From Ruminococcaceae bacterium UBA1320 (lineage in GTDB: Bacteria > Bacillota > Clostridia > Oscillospirales > Ethanoligenentaceae), in assembly GCA_002306975.1 (NCBI GenBank), contig DBTI01000109.1, forward strand, positions 1 through 7,051: 7,051 bases of DNA, written 5' to 3'. The stretch's first letter is position 1. The number at the start of each line of letters is the position of its first letter. The notes under the pieces were generated by a model that worked only from the letters and a program-made list of their open reading frames with translations, searched no databases and was not told where the DNA came from. Shown piece by piece: positions 1 to 5,806 of the stretch. Made by a program: the position numbers and the translations under genes.

Positions 1-289
1 GCTGATAGTAGTCGTAGTAGGAGACAAAATATTCAACCGCGTTGTCGGGAAAAAATTCCTTGAACTCCGCGCAGAGCTGCGCGGCAAGGGTTTTGTTGTG
101 AGCCAGAACAAGCGTCGGCTTTTGAATTTTTTCGATAACCTTTGCCATGGTAAAGGTTTTTCCGCTGCCGGTAACGCCGAGCAGAGTCTGCTCCTCAAAC
201 CCGAGCTCCAGACCGCGGGCGAGTTTTTCAATGGCCTCCGGCTGGTCGCCCGCGGGAGAGTATTCGCTTACAACATGAAATTCGCCCAT
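1..289 (-). CDS. uvrB: UvrB, excinuclease ABC subunit B (N-terminal part, cut by window edge)
   Basis: UvrB is the DNA-damage-loading helicase subunit of the UvrABC nucleotide excision repair complex in the cytoplasm. The first 96 residues are visible; the family is usually about 650-670 residues, so most of the gene lies beyond position 1. Seen directly: the UvrB-type N-terminus (FHVVSEYSPAGDQPEAI, residues 4-20), Walker A GVTGSGKT at residues 38-45, the conserved LVLAHNKTLAAQL at 60-72, and SYYDYYQ at 90-96, which opens the beta-hairpin that clamps damaged DNA. The ATG at 289-287 is fixed by GGAGGT six bases upstream. It starts 58 nt after the pyruvate kinase stop with no convincing terminator or promoter between, so read-through from pyk is plausible. 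I saw no LexA-type box in the gap. The family assignment is secure. Confidence 0.97.
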   Translation of the reverse strand, partial: MGEFHVVSEYSPAGDQPEAIEKLARGLELGFEEQTLLGVTGSGKTFTMAKVIEKIQKPTLVLAHNKTLAAQLCAEFKEFFPDNAVEYFVSYYDYYQ

Positions 290-347
290 TCTTACCTCCA
301 ATGCAAAGGGTGCTTTTTTTATCGCGCTGAGAATGACGGTCAGGCTT

Positions 348-1763
348 TTATACCTGAACCACTTTTATAAAGTTAGTTGAACCGGATACACCGATGGCTA
401 CGCCCGCCGTAAGAACGACAGTGTCATTTTCACGAAGCAGACCGGAATCCACAACAGCCTTCAGACCTTTTTCAAAAAGATCGTCAAGATTTGCCTCGTT
501 ATTAACCATAAGCGGACTGACACCCCAGGACATGTTCAGCTGACGCAGGGTTTGTTCCGAGCTTGTGCAGGCAATTATACTGCAGGATGGGCGGAACGCG
601 GAAATTTCCTGCGCGGCTCTGCCGGATAATGTGAACGCGACTACAGCCTTTGCACCCAGATCCATTGCCGAGGTACAGGCGGCGTGTGAAATTGCGTGTG
701 TCACGTTTCCGCCGCTGTTAAATTCCATCTTTTGAAATTTCTCAACATAGTCGATATCCTCTTCGGCCCTTGTCGCAATTCGAACCATAGTCTGAAGAGA
801 CTCTACGGGGTATTTGCCCGCCGCCGTTTCGCCGGAGAGCATAATTGCGCTTGTTCCGTCATAGATGGCGTTAGCAACGTCCGTCGCCTCCGCTCTTGTG
901 GGGCGCGGATAATACATCATGGAATCGAGCATCTGAGTTGCGGTTATAACGGGCTTGCCGCGTCTGTATACCTTGTGAATAAGGCGCTTTTGAATAACGG
1001 GCACATCCTCAAGCGGAAGCTCCGCGCCAAGGTCGCCGCGGGCTATCATAATTCCGTCCGAAGCGTCGAGAATCTCGTCAAAATTTTGTACGCCCTGCAG
1101 ACATTCGATTTTGGCGATTATCTTAATCTTCTCTCCGCCGTTCCAGTTTAGCAGCATACGAACCTCTTTAACATCGTCTGCGGTGCGGACAAAGGACGCC
1201 GCGACGAAGTCATAGCCGACCTTTGCGGCAAAAATAAGGTCATCGTAATCCTTGGTACTTATGAAGGGCATTGAAAGGCTTACTCCGGGGACGTTGACGC
1301 CCTTGTGATCCGAAATCGGGCCGTCGTTTTCAACGGTGCATATTATGTCCTTTCCCTTAACGTTGTTGACAAATACGGAAATCTTCCCGTCATCAAGAAG
1401 AATCCTGTCGCCATGCTTAACGTCTTTTGGTAAACCTGCGTAGCTGACAGAAACGCATTCGCTAGTTCCGATACATTCATCTGTTGTCAGAGTAAAGGTT
1501 TCGCCGGTTTTAAGCATTGCCGTGCCGTTTTCAAAGTTTCCGAGACGGATTTCTGGGCCCTTGGTGTCAAGCAGGGCGGCAACGGGAACATTGAGCTCGG
1601 TACGCAGGGCTTTTAGCTTTTCAAGTCTTCCAAGCTGTTCTTCATGCGTCCCATGTGAAAAGTTGAACCTCGCCACATCCATGCCGCTCTCGATCAGTTT
1701 CTTCATAACGGCAACATCGTCGGTTGCGGGGCCAAGTGTACAGATAATTTTTGTCTTACGCAT
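348..1763 (-). CDS. pyk: Pyruvate kinase
   Basis: Catalyses the last glycolytic step, phosphoenolpyruvate plus ADP to pyruvate plus ATP, in the cytoplasm. The protein is 471 residues, the standard length for enzymes without the extra C-terminal PEP-utiliser-like domain found in some Firmicutes. Seen: N-terminal RKTKIICTLGPA (2-13), ARFNFSHG with substrate-binding Arg32, DTKGPEIR (66-73), the signature around IIAKIE (Lys218, Glu220), metal ligand Asp244 in ARGDLG, TATQM (274-278), PTRAEATDVANAI (288-300), and a C-terminal allosteric-type domain ending near residue 471. Glu71 in GPEIR corresponds to the Glu linked to K+-dependent activity in muscle enzyme; K+ dependence here is inference. The frame extends upstream to 1856, but ATG 1763 is chosen because it matches the family N-terminus and has AGGAGG seven bases upstream. 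Confidence 0.97.
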   Translation of the reverse strand: MRKTKIICTLGPATDDVAVMKKLIESGMDVARFNFSHGTHEEQLGRLEKLKALRTELNVPVAALLDTKGPEIRLGNFENGTAMLKTGETFTLTTDECIGTSECVSVSYAGLPKDVKHGDRILLDDGKISVFVNNVKGKDIICTVENDGPISDHKGVNVPGVSLSMPFISTKDYDDLIFAAKVGYDFVAASFVRTADDVKEVRMLLNWNGGEKIKIIAKIECLQGVQNFDEILDASDGIMIARGDLGAELPLEDVPVIQKRLIHKVYRRGKPVITATQMLDSMMYYPRPTRAEATDVANAIYDGTSAIMLSGETAAGKYPVESLQTMVRIATRAEEDIDYVEKFQKMEFNSGGNVTHAISHAACTSAMDLGAKAVVAFTLSGRAAQEISAFRPSCSIIACTSSEQTLRQLNMSWGVSPLMVNNEANLDDLFEKGLKAVVDSGLLRENDTVVLTAGVAIGVSGSTNFIKVVQV

Positions 1764-1827
1764 ATAAGAACCTCCTATATTTAATGCGGTATTATTGTTT
1801 GTCGATATTTGAATTTTATTTGATGAT

Positions 1828-1856
1828 ATTATACACCTTTTACGAAAAAATGCCAC
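1828..1856 (-). promoter_or_regulatory. Likely sigma-A promoter of pyk
   Basis: On the minus strand GTGGCA (1856-1851, four of six matches to TTGACA) is followed after 17 nt by a perfect TATAAT (1833-1828). Transcription would start near 1821, giving a leader of about 58 nt before the pyk ATG at 1763. The promoter sits inside the frame that extends pyk upstream, which supports the shorter start. No operator-like palindrome was seen in the leader. Confidence 0.6.
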
Positions 1857-1954
1857 ATTAAAATAACAATTTTGGTCCGTTAATGAAGATAAATAATTGG
1901 CTAAATTAGCTTAAAACAGTGTTAATCCGCCTTTGGATTATAAATATAACAATT

Positions 1955-1983
1955 GCGACAGACCGGTCTTATGGGTCTGCCGC
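1955..1983 (-). terminator. Candidate terminator hairpin after the HD-domain gene
   Basis: Inverted repeat with 10-base arms (GCGGCAGACC and GGTCTGTCGC on the minus strand, one G-U wobble) and a 9-nt loop, starting about 50 nt past the HD-gene stop. On the minus strand it is followed by AATTGTTATATTTA, which is AU-rich but not a clean U-run. The plus strand has an A-C mismatch in the stem and no T-run, so the minus orientation is better. A smaller perfect repeat, TAATCC/GGATTA with a 6-nt loop, lies next to it at 1923-1940. The whole gap 1857-2032 shows nothing else beyond AT-rich sequence. Confidence 0.4.
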
Positions 1984-2032
1984 ATTGGGTTTACTAGATA
2001 ATTAGGCCATAAGTAAAAAACGGTTTACATAA

Positions 2033-2545
2033 TTAATCATTGCCCCAAATATCGGTACAATCGGGGAGCGGTAATTTGCTGAGGCCAAAGGTTTCGGCAA
2101 GGCCGCAGAGCTTATCGGTAATGCAGACAATAAGACCCTCTCTATTCTTCGGGGGAAGGGGTGTCACCGGGAACATATGTCTTACAATGATGTTCTGTTC
2201 AAGCGGGTTGAGGTCATAATCCCGCATGGCGTTGTGCAGCGCCACCTTGGGGTGTATATAGCCGTTTTGAAGGTGGGAAATATTCTTTTTGTGCCAGTCG
2301 TAAAAGTAATAATCGTGGAGCAGCGCCCCAGTTACCAGACTCTTGGCATCAAATGAAATTTTGAGCTTGTTTGCGGCTCTCAGACTGTAGTATGCAACCG
2401 AAACACAGTGAGAATAACGTGTTGTCGCGCCGTGCTGCTGAATACTGTCCGTTTTCTGAAGTCCGCCGTTTCGGATAATCGGAGCCGCATACGAGATAAA
2501 ATCACGATTTATCTTCCACAATGGCTTTTCTTTATTTGCCCGCAT
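2033..2545 (-). CDS. Small stand-alone HD-domain protein (putative metal-dependent phosphohydrolase)
   Basis: A 170-residue protein with the HD fold's ligand pattern: His46 in RYSHC, the His77-Asp78 doublet in GALLHDYY, and Asp144 in CITDKLCG, with further His98, His104 and His123 that could complete a second metal site. HD proteins usually hydrolyse phosphate esters, often of nucleotides; the substrate here is unknown, and no other domain, signal peptide or membrane helix is present. The frame can start at GTG 2560, but ATG 2545 is preferred: TGAGG lies nine bases upstream of it and overlaps the GTG, while the GTG itself has no ribosome binding site. It has its own promoter at 2581-2608 and is followed by a hairpin at 1955-1983, so it is probably a single-gene unit between the transporter operon and pyk. 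The HD assignment is good; the function is not known. Confidence 0.85.
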   Translation of the reverse strand: MRANKEKPLWKINRDFISYAAPIIRNGGLQKTDSIQQHGATTRYSHCVSVAYYSLRAANKLKISFDAKSLVTGALLHDYYFYDWHKKNISHLQNGYIHPKVALHNAMRDYDLNPLEQNIIVRHMFPVTPLPPKNREGLIVCITDKLCGLAETFGLSKLPLPDCTDIWGND

Positions 2546-2580
2546 TAAAAACAACCTCACTTAAGATAGTATATCAATAT

Positions 2581-2608
2581 ATTATATGAGAGTATTATTA
2601 CACGTTAA
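2581..2608 (-). promoter_or_regulatory. Likely promoter of the HD-domain gene
   Basis: On the minus strand TTAACG (2608-2603, four of six matches) and a perfect TATAAT (2586-2581) are spaced by 16 nt. The predicted start near 2574 leaves a leader of about 29 nt before ATG 2545, consistent with that start choice. Confidence 0.5.
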
Positions 2609-2650
2609 CATGAATGAATCAATGATGATTTTGTTAAGGATTAGCAAAAT

Positions 2651-2995
2651 TTATACTACCAATATAATAATTCCGCCTATTATCGCCGCAAAGCCGATAT
2701 ATTTGTAGGGCGCCAGCTTTTCTTTGAAGAACAAAATTGAAAACACAATCGTAAACAAGAACATTGAGCCGGAAAACACAGGCTGAATTATCGCAAGGCT
2801 CATCTTTGACAGTCCGTAGGCCCAGAGAGCAAAACTCGGCACATACAGGAAAAGAGCGATAATAAACACATAAATTTGCACTTTGCTGCCTGTGTTTTGA
2901 GCTTTCAGCTTCGTTGAATATTTGATAAGCGCGGCTGAGACTGCCTGAATCAGCGCCGATTGCAAAACAATTAAAACGGGTATTGCAGTACTCAT
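2651..2995 (-). CDS. Four-helix DMT/SMR-like membrane protein, subunit B of a pair
   Basis: A 114-residue integral membrane protein with four hydrophobic helices at about 5-24, 40-61, 66-90 and 98-114. Its size, helix layout and C-terminal pattern (FKE at 90-92, then a Gly-rich last helix, GFAAIIGGIII at 101-111) place it with the small multidrug-resistance and half-size EamA-like branch of the drug/metabolite transporter superfamily. Aligning Lys25 with EmrE Lys22 puts Gln17 where EmrE has its proton- and drug-binding Glu14, so classical antiport is unlikely. It lies 22 nt after its paralogue (subunit A); the last 52 residues share 33 identities. Paired SMR proteins such as EbrAB and ArnE/ArnF work as heterodimers, so a two-subunit carrier is inferred. 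ATG 2995 has GGAGG nine bases upstream. The substrate is unknown. No good terminator follows; read-through into the HD gene is possible. Confidence 0.82.
   Translation of the reverse strand: MSTAIPVLIVLQSALIQAVSAALIKYSTKLKAQNTGSKVQIYVFIIALFLYVPSFALWAYGLSKMSLAIIQPVFSGSMFLFTIVFSILFFKEKLAPYKYIGFAAIIGGIIILVV
2673..2697. repeat. 25-bp direct repeat, copy 1 (3' end of subunit B)
   Basis: Identical over 25 bases to 3040-3064. It encodes the shared last-helix sequence GFAAIIGG of the two paralogous membrane proteins. Synonymous positions are identical as well, which points to fairly recent duplication or gene conversion rather than protein-level conservation alone. Confidence 0.85.
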
Positions 2996-3017
2996 AAGTA
3001 CGAGCCTCCGTAAATTA

Positions 3018-3380
3018 CTAAATTACAACTATAATGATGCCGCCTATTATCGCCGCAAAGCCGAAAATTTTATACAGCGCAAAGCTCTCCTTGAAAAACA
3101 GGAGAGAGATAAGAATCGTATAGAGAAAAACCGAACCGGAGATTACCGGCTGAACAACGCAGAACTTGAGCTTTGAAAGGCAGTAGGTATATATGGGAAA
3201 GACAGCGCAGTAAATAAATAGGGCAACAGAAAAGAGAACAATGTACTCTTTGCCGCCGGAATGGTCGTTATATAGAATCATACCGTATTTTATCATAGCA
3301 CCAGCGCAGGCCTGAAACAGTGTCATAACAAAAATAAGACAAATCGGAAGAATTTTGCTTTTGGAAGATATCCTGTTCAT
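3018..3380 (-). CDS. Four-helix DMT/SMR-like membrane protein, subunit A of a pair
   Basis: A 120-residue membrane protein with helices at about 10-30, 46-68, 73-96 and 104-120, and a basic N-terminus (Arg3, Lys7, Lys9). It is a paralogue of the downstream subunit B, closest in the second half (QPVISGSVFL near 77-86, FFKE at 95-98, GFAAIIGGIII at 107-117). Gln23 occupies the position of EmrE Glu14, judged by aligning Lys31 with EmrE Lys22. The two proteins probably assemble together in the cytoplasmic membrane; the substrate cannot be told from sequence, and a lipid-linked or polar metabolite is as likely as a drug. The frame extends to an ATG at 3398, but that codon lies just before the GGAGG site. 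ATG 3380 is preferred: it has GGAGG seven bases upstream and overlaps the DUF3788 stop as TGATG, indicating translational coupling. Confidence 0.83.
   Translation of the reverse strand: MNRISSKSKILPICLIFVMTLFQACAGAMIKYGMILYNDHSGGKEYIVLFSVALFIYCAVFPIYTYCLSKLKFCVVQPVISGSVFLYTILISLLFFKESFALYKIFGFAAIIGGIIIVVI
3040..3064. repeat. 25-bp direct repeat, copy 2 (3' end of subunit A)
   Basis: Second copy of the repeat at 2673-2697, in the same position relative to the end of the paralogous gene and in the same reading frame. The spacing between copies is 367 bases, about one gene unit, which makes the region prone to recombination that would remove or fuse one subunit. Confidence 0.85.
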
Positions 3381-3838
3381 CAAGTTTCCTCCAAACATGG
3401 AGGTTTTTTTAAGGGCTTCTTTTTTACTGCGATTAAGCCCACAACATCGTCCAATTCGTCATCCGAAAGTATCCTGTAATGTATCCAACCGCCGTTTTTG
3501 CCGCAGGGATAACGGGTTTCCCAAAGAGCCTGGGCTTTAGGAGAAAACAATTGAAGCTGCTCCAACAGCGCGGGCACTTCTTTATCACCGATCTGTAAGG
3601 TTGCCGTTAGCGCGTCCTTCTCAAAAAACAGATAGAACAGATGGGCGGTCCTGTGACTGTATTTATAGCCCCAGCCATAGGACGCTCCGAAGGGATAGCG
3701 TTTTTCACGACTTAATACATATCTGTCATGCAGCATTTTTTCCAAATAAATCAGTCTGCGCATACTGTCTTTGCCGATAAAATTTTCGATATCTGCGATT
3801 CCCGGAGCTTTACTCTTGTCCGTCATTCTGTCATACAC
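3380..3838 (-). CDS. DUF3788 family protein of unknown function
   Basis: A 152-residue soluble protein matching the DUF3788 pattern as I recall it: an N-terminal MTDKSKAPGIADIENFIG (5-22), an aromatic core SYGWGYKYSHRTAHLFYLFF (53-72), and a C-terminal GGWIHYRILSDDELDDVVGL (116-135) followed by a Lys-rich tail. No catalytic motif, signal peptide or membrane helix is visible. No function is established for the family that I know of. The start is a GTG at 3838, supported by AGAGGTG seven bases upstream; ATG 3826 is in frame but has no comparable site. It is the first gene of a tight operon with the two membrane subunits, overlapping the first by one base, so a cytoplasmic partner or regulator of that transporter is a reasonable inference. 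Its promoter appears to lie in the hairpin of the preceding gene's terminator. Confidence 0.8.
   Translation of the reverse strand: MYDRMTDKSKAPGIADIENFIGKDSMRRLIYLEKMLHDRYVLSREKRYPFGASYGWGYKYSHRTAHLFYLFFEKDALTATLQIGDKEVPALLEQLQLFSPKAQALWETRYPCGKNGGWIHYRILSDDELDDVVGLIAVKKKPLKKPPCLEET
3388..3403 (-). promoter_or_regulatory. Hairpin sequestering the ribosome binding site of subunit A
   Basis: On the minus strand CCTCC (3403-3399), a 6-nt loop and GGAGG (3392-3388) form a five-pair GC-rich hairpin in which the 3' arm is the whole Shine-Dalgarno sequence of subunit A. The hairpin lies in the last codons of the DUF3788 gene, whose stop overlaps the next start as TGATG. A ribosome finishing DUF3788 would open the stem, so subunit A should be translated mainly when DUF3788 is. 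Read on the plus strand, the repeat is followed by seven T's and resembles a short terminator, but no plus-strand gene precedes it. Confidence 0.55.
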
Positions 3839-3868
3839 GGCAATACACCTCTTTTTGCAAAATGAAAT

Positions 3869-3902
3869 GCTCCCTCAGCTATCTTATAACAGCTGAGGGA
3901 GC
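3869..3902 (-). terminator. Intrinsic terminator of the oleate hydratase gene
   Basis: Perfect 12-bp inverted repeat (GCTCCCTCAGCT and AGCTGAGGGAGC) with a 10-nt loop, starting 30 nt after the hydratase stop. On the minus strand the 3' arm runs into ATTTCATTTTGC, a U-rich tail. The plus strand has no T-run, so it acts in the minus direction. It overlaps the promoter elements at 3883-3910. Confidence 0.85.
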
Positions 3903-3910
3903 TATGTCAA
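3883..3910 (-). promoter_or_regulatory. Likely strong promoter of the DUF3788-transporter operon
   Basis: A perfect TTGACA (3910-3905 on the minus strand) is followed after 16 nt by TATAAG (3888-3883, five of six matches to TATAAT). The -10 lies in the loop of the hydratase terminator hairpin and the spacer lies in its 5' arm. The predicted start near 3876 is inside the 3' arm and gives a leader of about 38 nt before GTG 3838. No other spot between the hairpin and the ribosome binding site has room for a promoter. Confidence 0.65.
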
Positions 3911-3932
3911 TCGGAGAACCATTTTCTGGGCA

Positions 3933-5699
3933 TTAGATTAATTCTACTTCTTTTAAAAGTTCAAAGATTACTGTGTTTTGTCCTGCCTCTAGAATTGCGC
4001 CAAGCTTCGAGGTGTCAACGGGGAGGTCTATTTCATAAAGCTTCTTGCCGTCGAGCAGGCTGGCGGTTGCCTTAAGCAGGACGCGGGCATCGTAGGCGGA
4101 TGCAAATACTTCAGGAACGCCGCGGCCAATATCAAGCAGCGTATAGACAGCCTCCATACCGGTGCGAACAGCATATTCCGTAGTGAAAACGGTGTCTCTG
4201 GGCGTTTCTACGTGTTCGCCGACGAAAGCAAAGTTAACAGCGCCCTTCGGCACGATATCAGGTCTGTCGCCGGTTTTTCGAACCATGAAATAAGAGGTCA
4301 CATACGGCATCATGCACGGAACACTGTGGGAGTGATTCTTGGCCAAATCGGGAATATCCTCAACGGGAACGCCGATATGATACAGCCATTCTTCAACAAT
4401 CTCGTCACCGGTGCAATCCTTCATGGCTTTCTTGACATAGTCGCCCGGCACATCGGAGAACAGACCGTATACCCACGCTACAAGCTGATTTTGGGGCTGT
4501 CCCTTAAAGTGCGGATGGCGGCTTACAGTCCAACTCATCATCCAGGAAGAGTCGTTGGCGGTAATCGGCCCTCCGGTGACAATCCTGCCGCTGAAGGGGT
4601 CTCTGCCTGTGAGCTTCGCTATATAGGCGGGAATTTTATCATCAAGACAGGTAACGGTGTTCGATTCCCAGTTGGAGCCCGCAACATCGCCGCAGAATTT
4701 ATCGGGATTGCCAAAAGAGGGATCCTGAGCGGCAATGTTTTTCCAAAGCGCCCAGGATGCGCCGAGGCCTTCGGGGCAGACAGCGGGATGATTGTCATCG
4801 CCGAGCCCGGATTGCTCCGTGTTGCAGCCAAGCGTGACAATAACGAGATTGTTTTCGGAAAGTGCTATGCTCGTATCCTTTCCGTTCGTCGCGCAAACTA
4901 TCTTCGTTGCTGCCTTTTTGTCTTTCGTGATGGCAAACTCCACATTTGAAACGGTTGTGTCATACATAAACTGTACGCCGTTTGACTCCAGATATTTAAC
5001 GAGCGGCAGAATGAGGGATTCATACTGATTGAACTTCGAAAAACGCAGAGCGGACAGGTCGGAAAGCGTATGTGTTAGGTGAATAAAACGTGTTAAGTAG
5101 CGGCGCATTTCTATCGCGCTGTGCCAGGATTCAAAGGCAAACATGGAACGCCAAAATACCCAGAAATTTGAATCGAAAAATTCCGACCCGAATACATCGG
5201 TGATTTTTTTATCATCGAGTTCCGATTCGGTGCTCATAAACAACATTGCGAGTTCCATAGCAGCCTTGTCGCTGAGAGTGAACTCGTGCAGTGTTTCGGC
5301 ATTTTTTCCCTGATTGATTGTAACTCTTACAGGTGAACTGCTTGGATCCTCCTGATTCAGCCAATAGAATTCATCCAGCACCGAAACATTCTCTGTTTCA
5401 AGCGAGGGAATGGAACGATACAAATCCCAGAGACACTCGAAGTGATCCTCCATTTCGCGGCCGCCGCGAACAACAAAGCCCCGGTTATCGTCTTTGATTC
5501 CGTCGCAGGCACCGCCGGGTAGGGACAGCTCTTCTAAAACGCATATTTTCCTGCCGTCCATTTGCCCGTCCCTGATCATGAAAGCGGCTGCGGACAGACC
5601 CGCCAGACCTCCTCCGATCACATATGCCCGTTTGTCATCAACGCCAGAAGGTTTCCGTGGTTTTGAAAAAGCCGCATAATTTCCGTTTGTGTAGAACAT
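3933..5699 (-). CDS. ohyA: Oleate hydratase (MCRA family, FAD-binding)
   Basis: Adds water to the cis-9 double bond of unsaturated fatty acids such as oleate, giving 10-hydroxy fatty acids (EC 4.2.1.53); in other bacteria this protects against toxic host or dietary fatty acids. The 588-residue length is normal for the family formerly called 67-kDa myosin-cross-reactive antigen. Seen: the Rossmann FAD motif GGGLAGLSAA at 29-38, RGGREMED (78-85) with Glu82 and EMRRY (197-201) with Tyr201 at the positions I expect for the catalytic pair, GGPITANDSSWMMSWT (376-391), and VGEHVETPRDTVFT (493-506) near the FAD site. The C-terminal region (about 530-588) corresponds to the membrane-surface association segment described in homologues. 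ATG 5699 has GGGAGG nine bases upstream. It follows a TetR-type gene with a palindrome between, suggesting fatty-acid-responsive control. It ends in a strong terminator. Confidence 0.96.
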   Translation of the reverse strand: MFYTNGNYAAFSKPRKPSGVDDKRAYVIGGGLAGLSAAAFMIRDGQMDGRKICVLEELSLPGGACDGIKDDNRGFVVRGGREMEDHFECLWDLYRSIPSLETENVSVLDEFYWLNQEDPSSSPVRVTINQGKNAETLHEFTLSDKAAMELAMLFMSTESELDDKKITDVFGSEFFDSNFWVFWRSMFAFESWHSAIEMRRYLTRFIHLTHTLSDLSALRFSKFNQYESLILPLVKYLESNGVQFMYDTTVSNVEFAITKDKKAATKIVCATNGKDTSIALSENNLVIVTLGCNTEQSGLGDDNHPAVCPEGLGASWALWKNIAAQDPSFGNPDKFCGDVAGSNWESNTVTCLDDKIPAYIAKLTGRDPFSGRIVTGGPITANDSSWMMSWTVSRHPHFKGQPQNQLVAWVYGLFSDVPGDYVKKAMKDCTGDEIVEEWLYHIGVPVEDIPDLAKNHSHSVPCMMPYVTSYFMVRKTGDRPDIVPKGAVNFAFVGEHVETPRDTVFTTEYAVRTGMEAVYTLLDIGRGVPEVFASAYDARVLLKATASLLDGKKLYEIDLPVDTSKLGAILEAGQNTVIFELLKEVELI

Positions 5700-5730
5700 T
5701 TTTTAATACCTCCCATATGATGTTAATCCA

Positions 5731-5759
5731 ATCATAGGGTCGTATTTTCCAAAACACAA
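5731..5759 (-). promoter_or_regulatory. Likely promoter of the oleate hydratase gene
   Basis: On the minus strand TTGTGT (5759-5754, matching the TTG of the -35 consensus) is followed after 17 nt by TATGAT (5736-5731, five of six matches). The predicted start near 5724 gives a leader of about 25 nt. The -35 directly abuts the palindrome at 5760-5783. A stronger -35-like TTGACT at 5810-5805 has no suitable -10. Confidence 0.5.
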
Positions 5760-5783
5760 TTTACACAAACCCCTTAGTGTAAA
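5760..5783. promoter_or_regulatory. Probable TetR-family operator upstream of oleate hydratase
   Basis: On the minus strand, half-sites TTTACACTAA and TTTGTGTAAA flank a GGGG centre; the arms are complementary at nine of ten positions, and the outer seven are perfect. Size and symmetry fit a TetR dimer, and the site lies between the TetR gene and its presumed target, touching the -35. The -35 hexamer also repeats the TTGTGT of the proximal half-site. A hairpin or attenuator role is an alternative, but the stem would be AT-rich with a 10-nt loop. Confidence 0.6.
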
Positions 5784-5806
5784 GCAACTACTGGCAGAGA
5801 AATAAG

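Noticed and set aside
335..355. TCAGG/CCTGA hairpin around the pyk stop codon as a terminator
   Set aside because: Five-pair stem with no U-run after it on the minus strand.
98..370. Plus-strand open frame opposite uvrB and the pyk-uvrB gap
   Set aside because: It overlaps the clear UvrB N-terminus and its ribosome binding site; no independent support.
696..1151. Plus-strand open frame opposite pyruvate kinase
   Set aside because: It is a shadow of the pyk coding sequence; the product resembles no protein family.
2600..2650. AT-rich inverted repeats (ATTTTG/CAAAAT and AATCA/TGATT) after subunit B as a terminator
   Set aside because: Stems are short and nearly all A-T, with no U-tail; not convincing.
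3388..3410. CCTCC/GGAGG hairpin followed by seven T's on the plus strand, like an intrinsic terminator
   Set aside because: No plus-strand gene precedes it. The repeat is better explained as the minus-strand structure around the ribosome binding site of subunit A, and the T-run as Lys codons of DUF3788.
3839..3868. Guanidine (ykkC-type) or other riboswitch ahead of the SMR-like operon
   Set aside because: The predicted leader is only about 38 nt, far too short for a riboswitch, and no matching motif is seen.
4212..4949. Long plus-strand open frame (245 codons) antisense to oleate hydratase
   Set aside because: It lies wholly inside a well-supported gene, has no family resemblance or ribosome binding site I can see, and is explained by the codon bias of the real gene.
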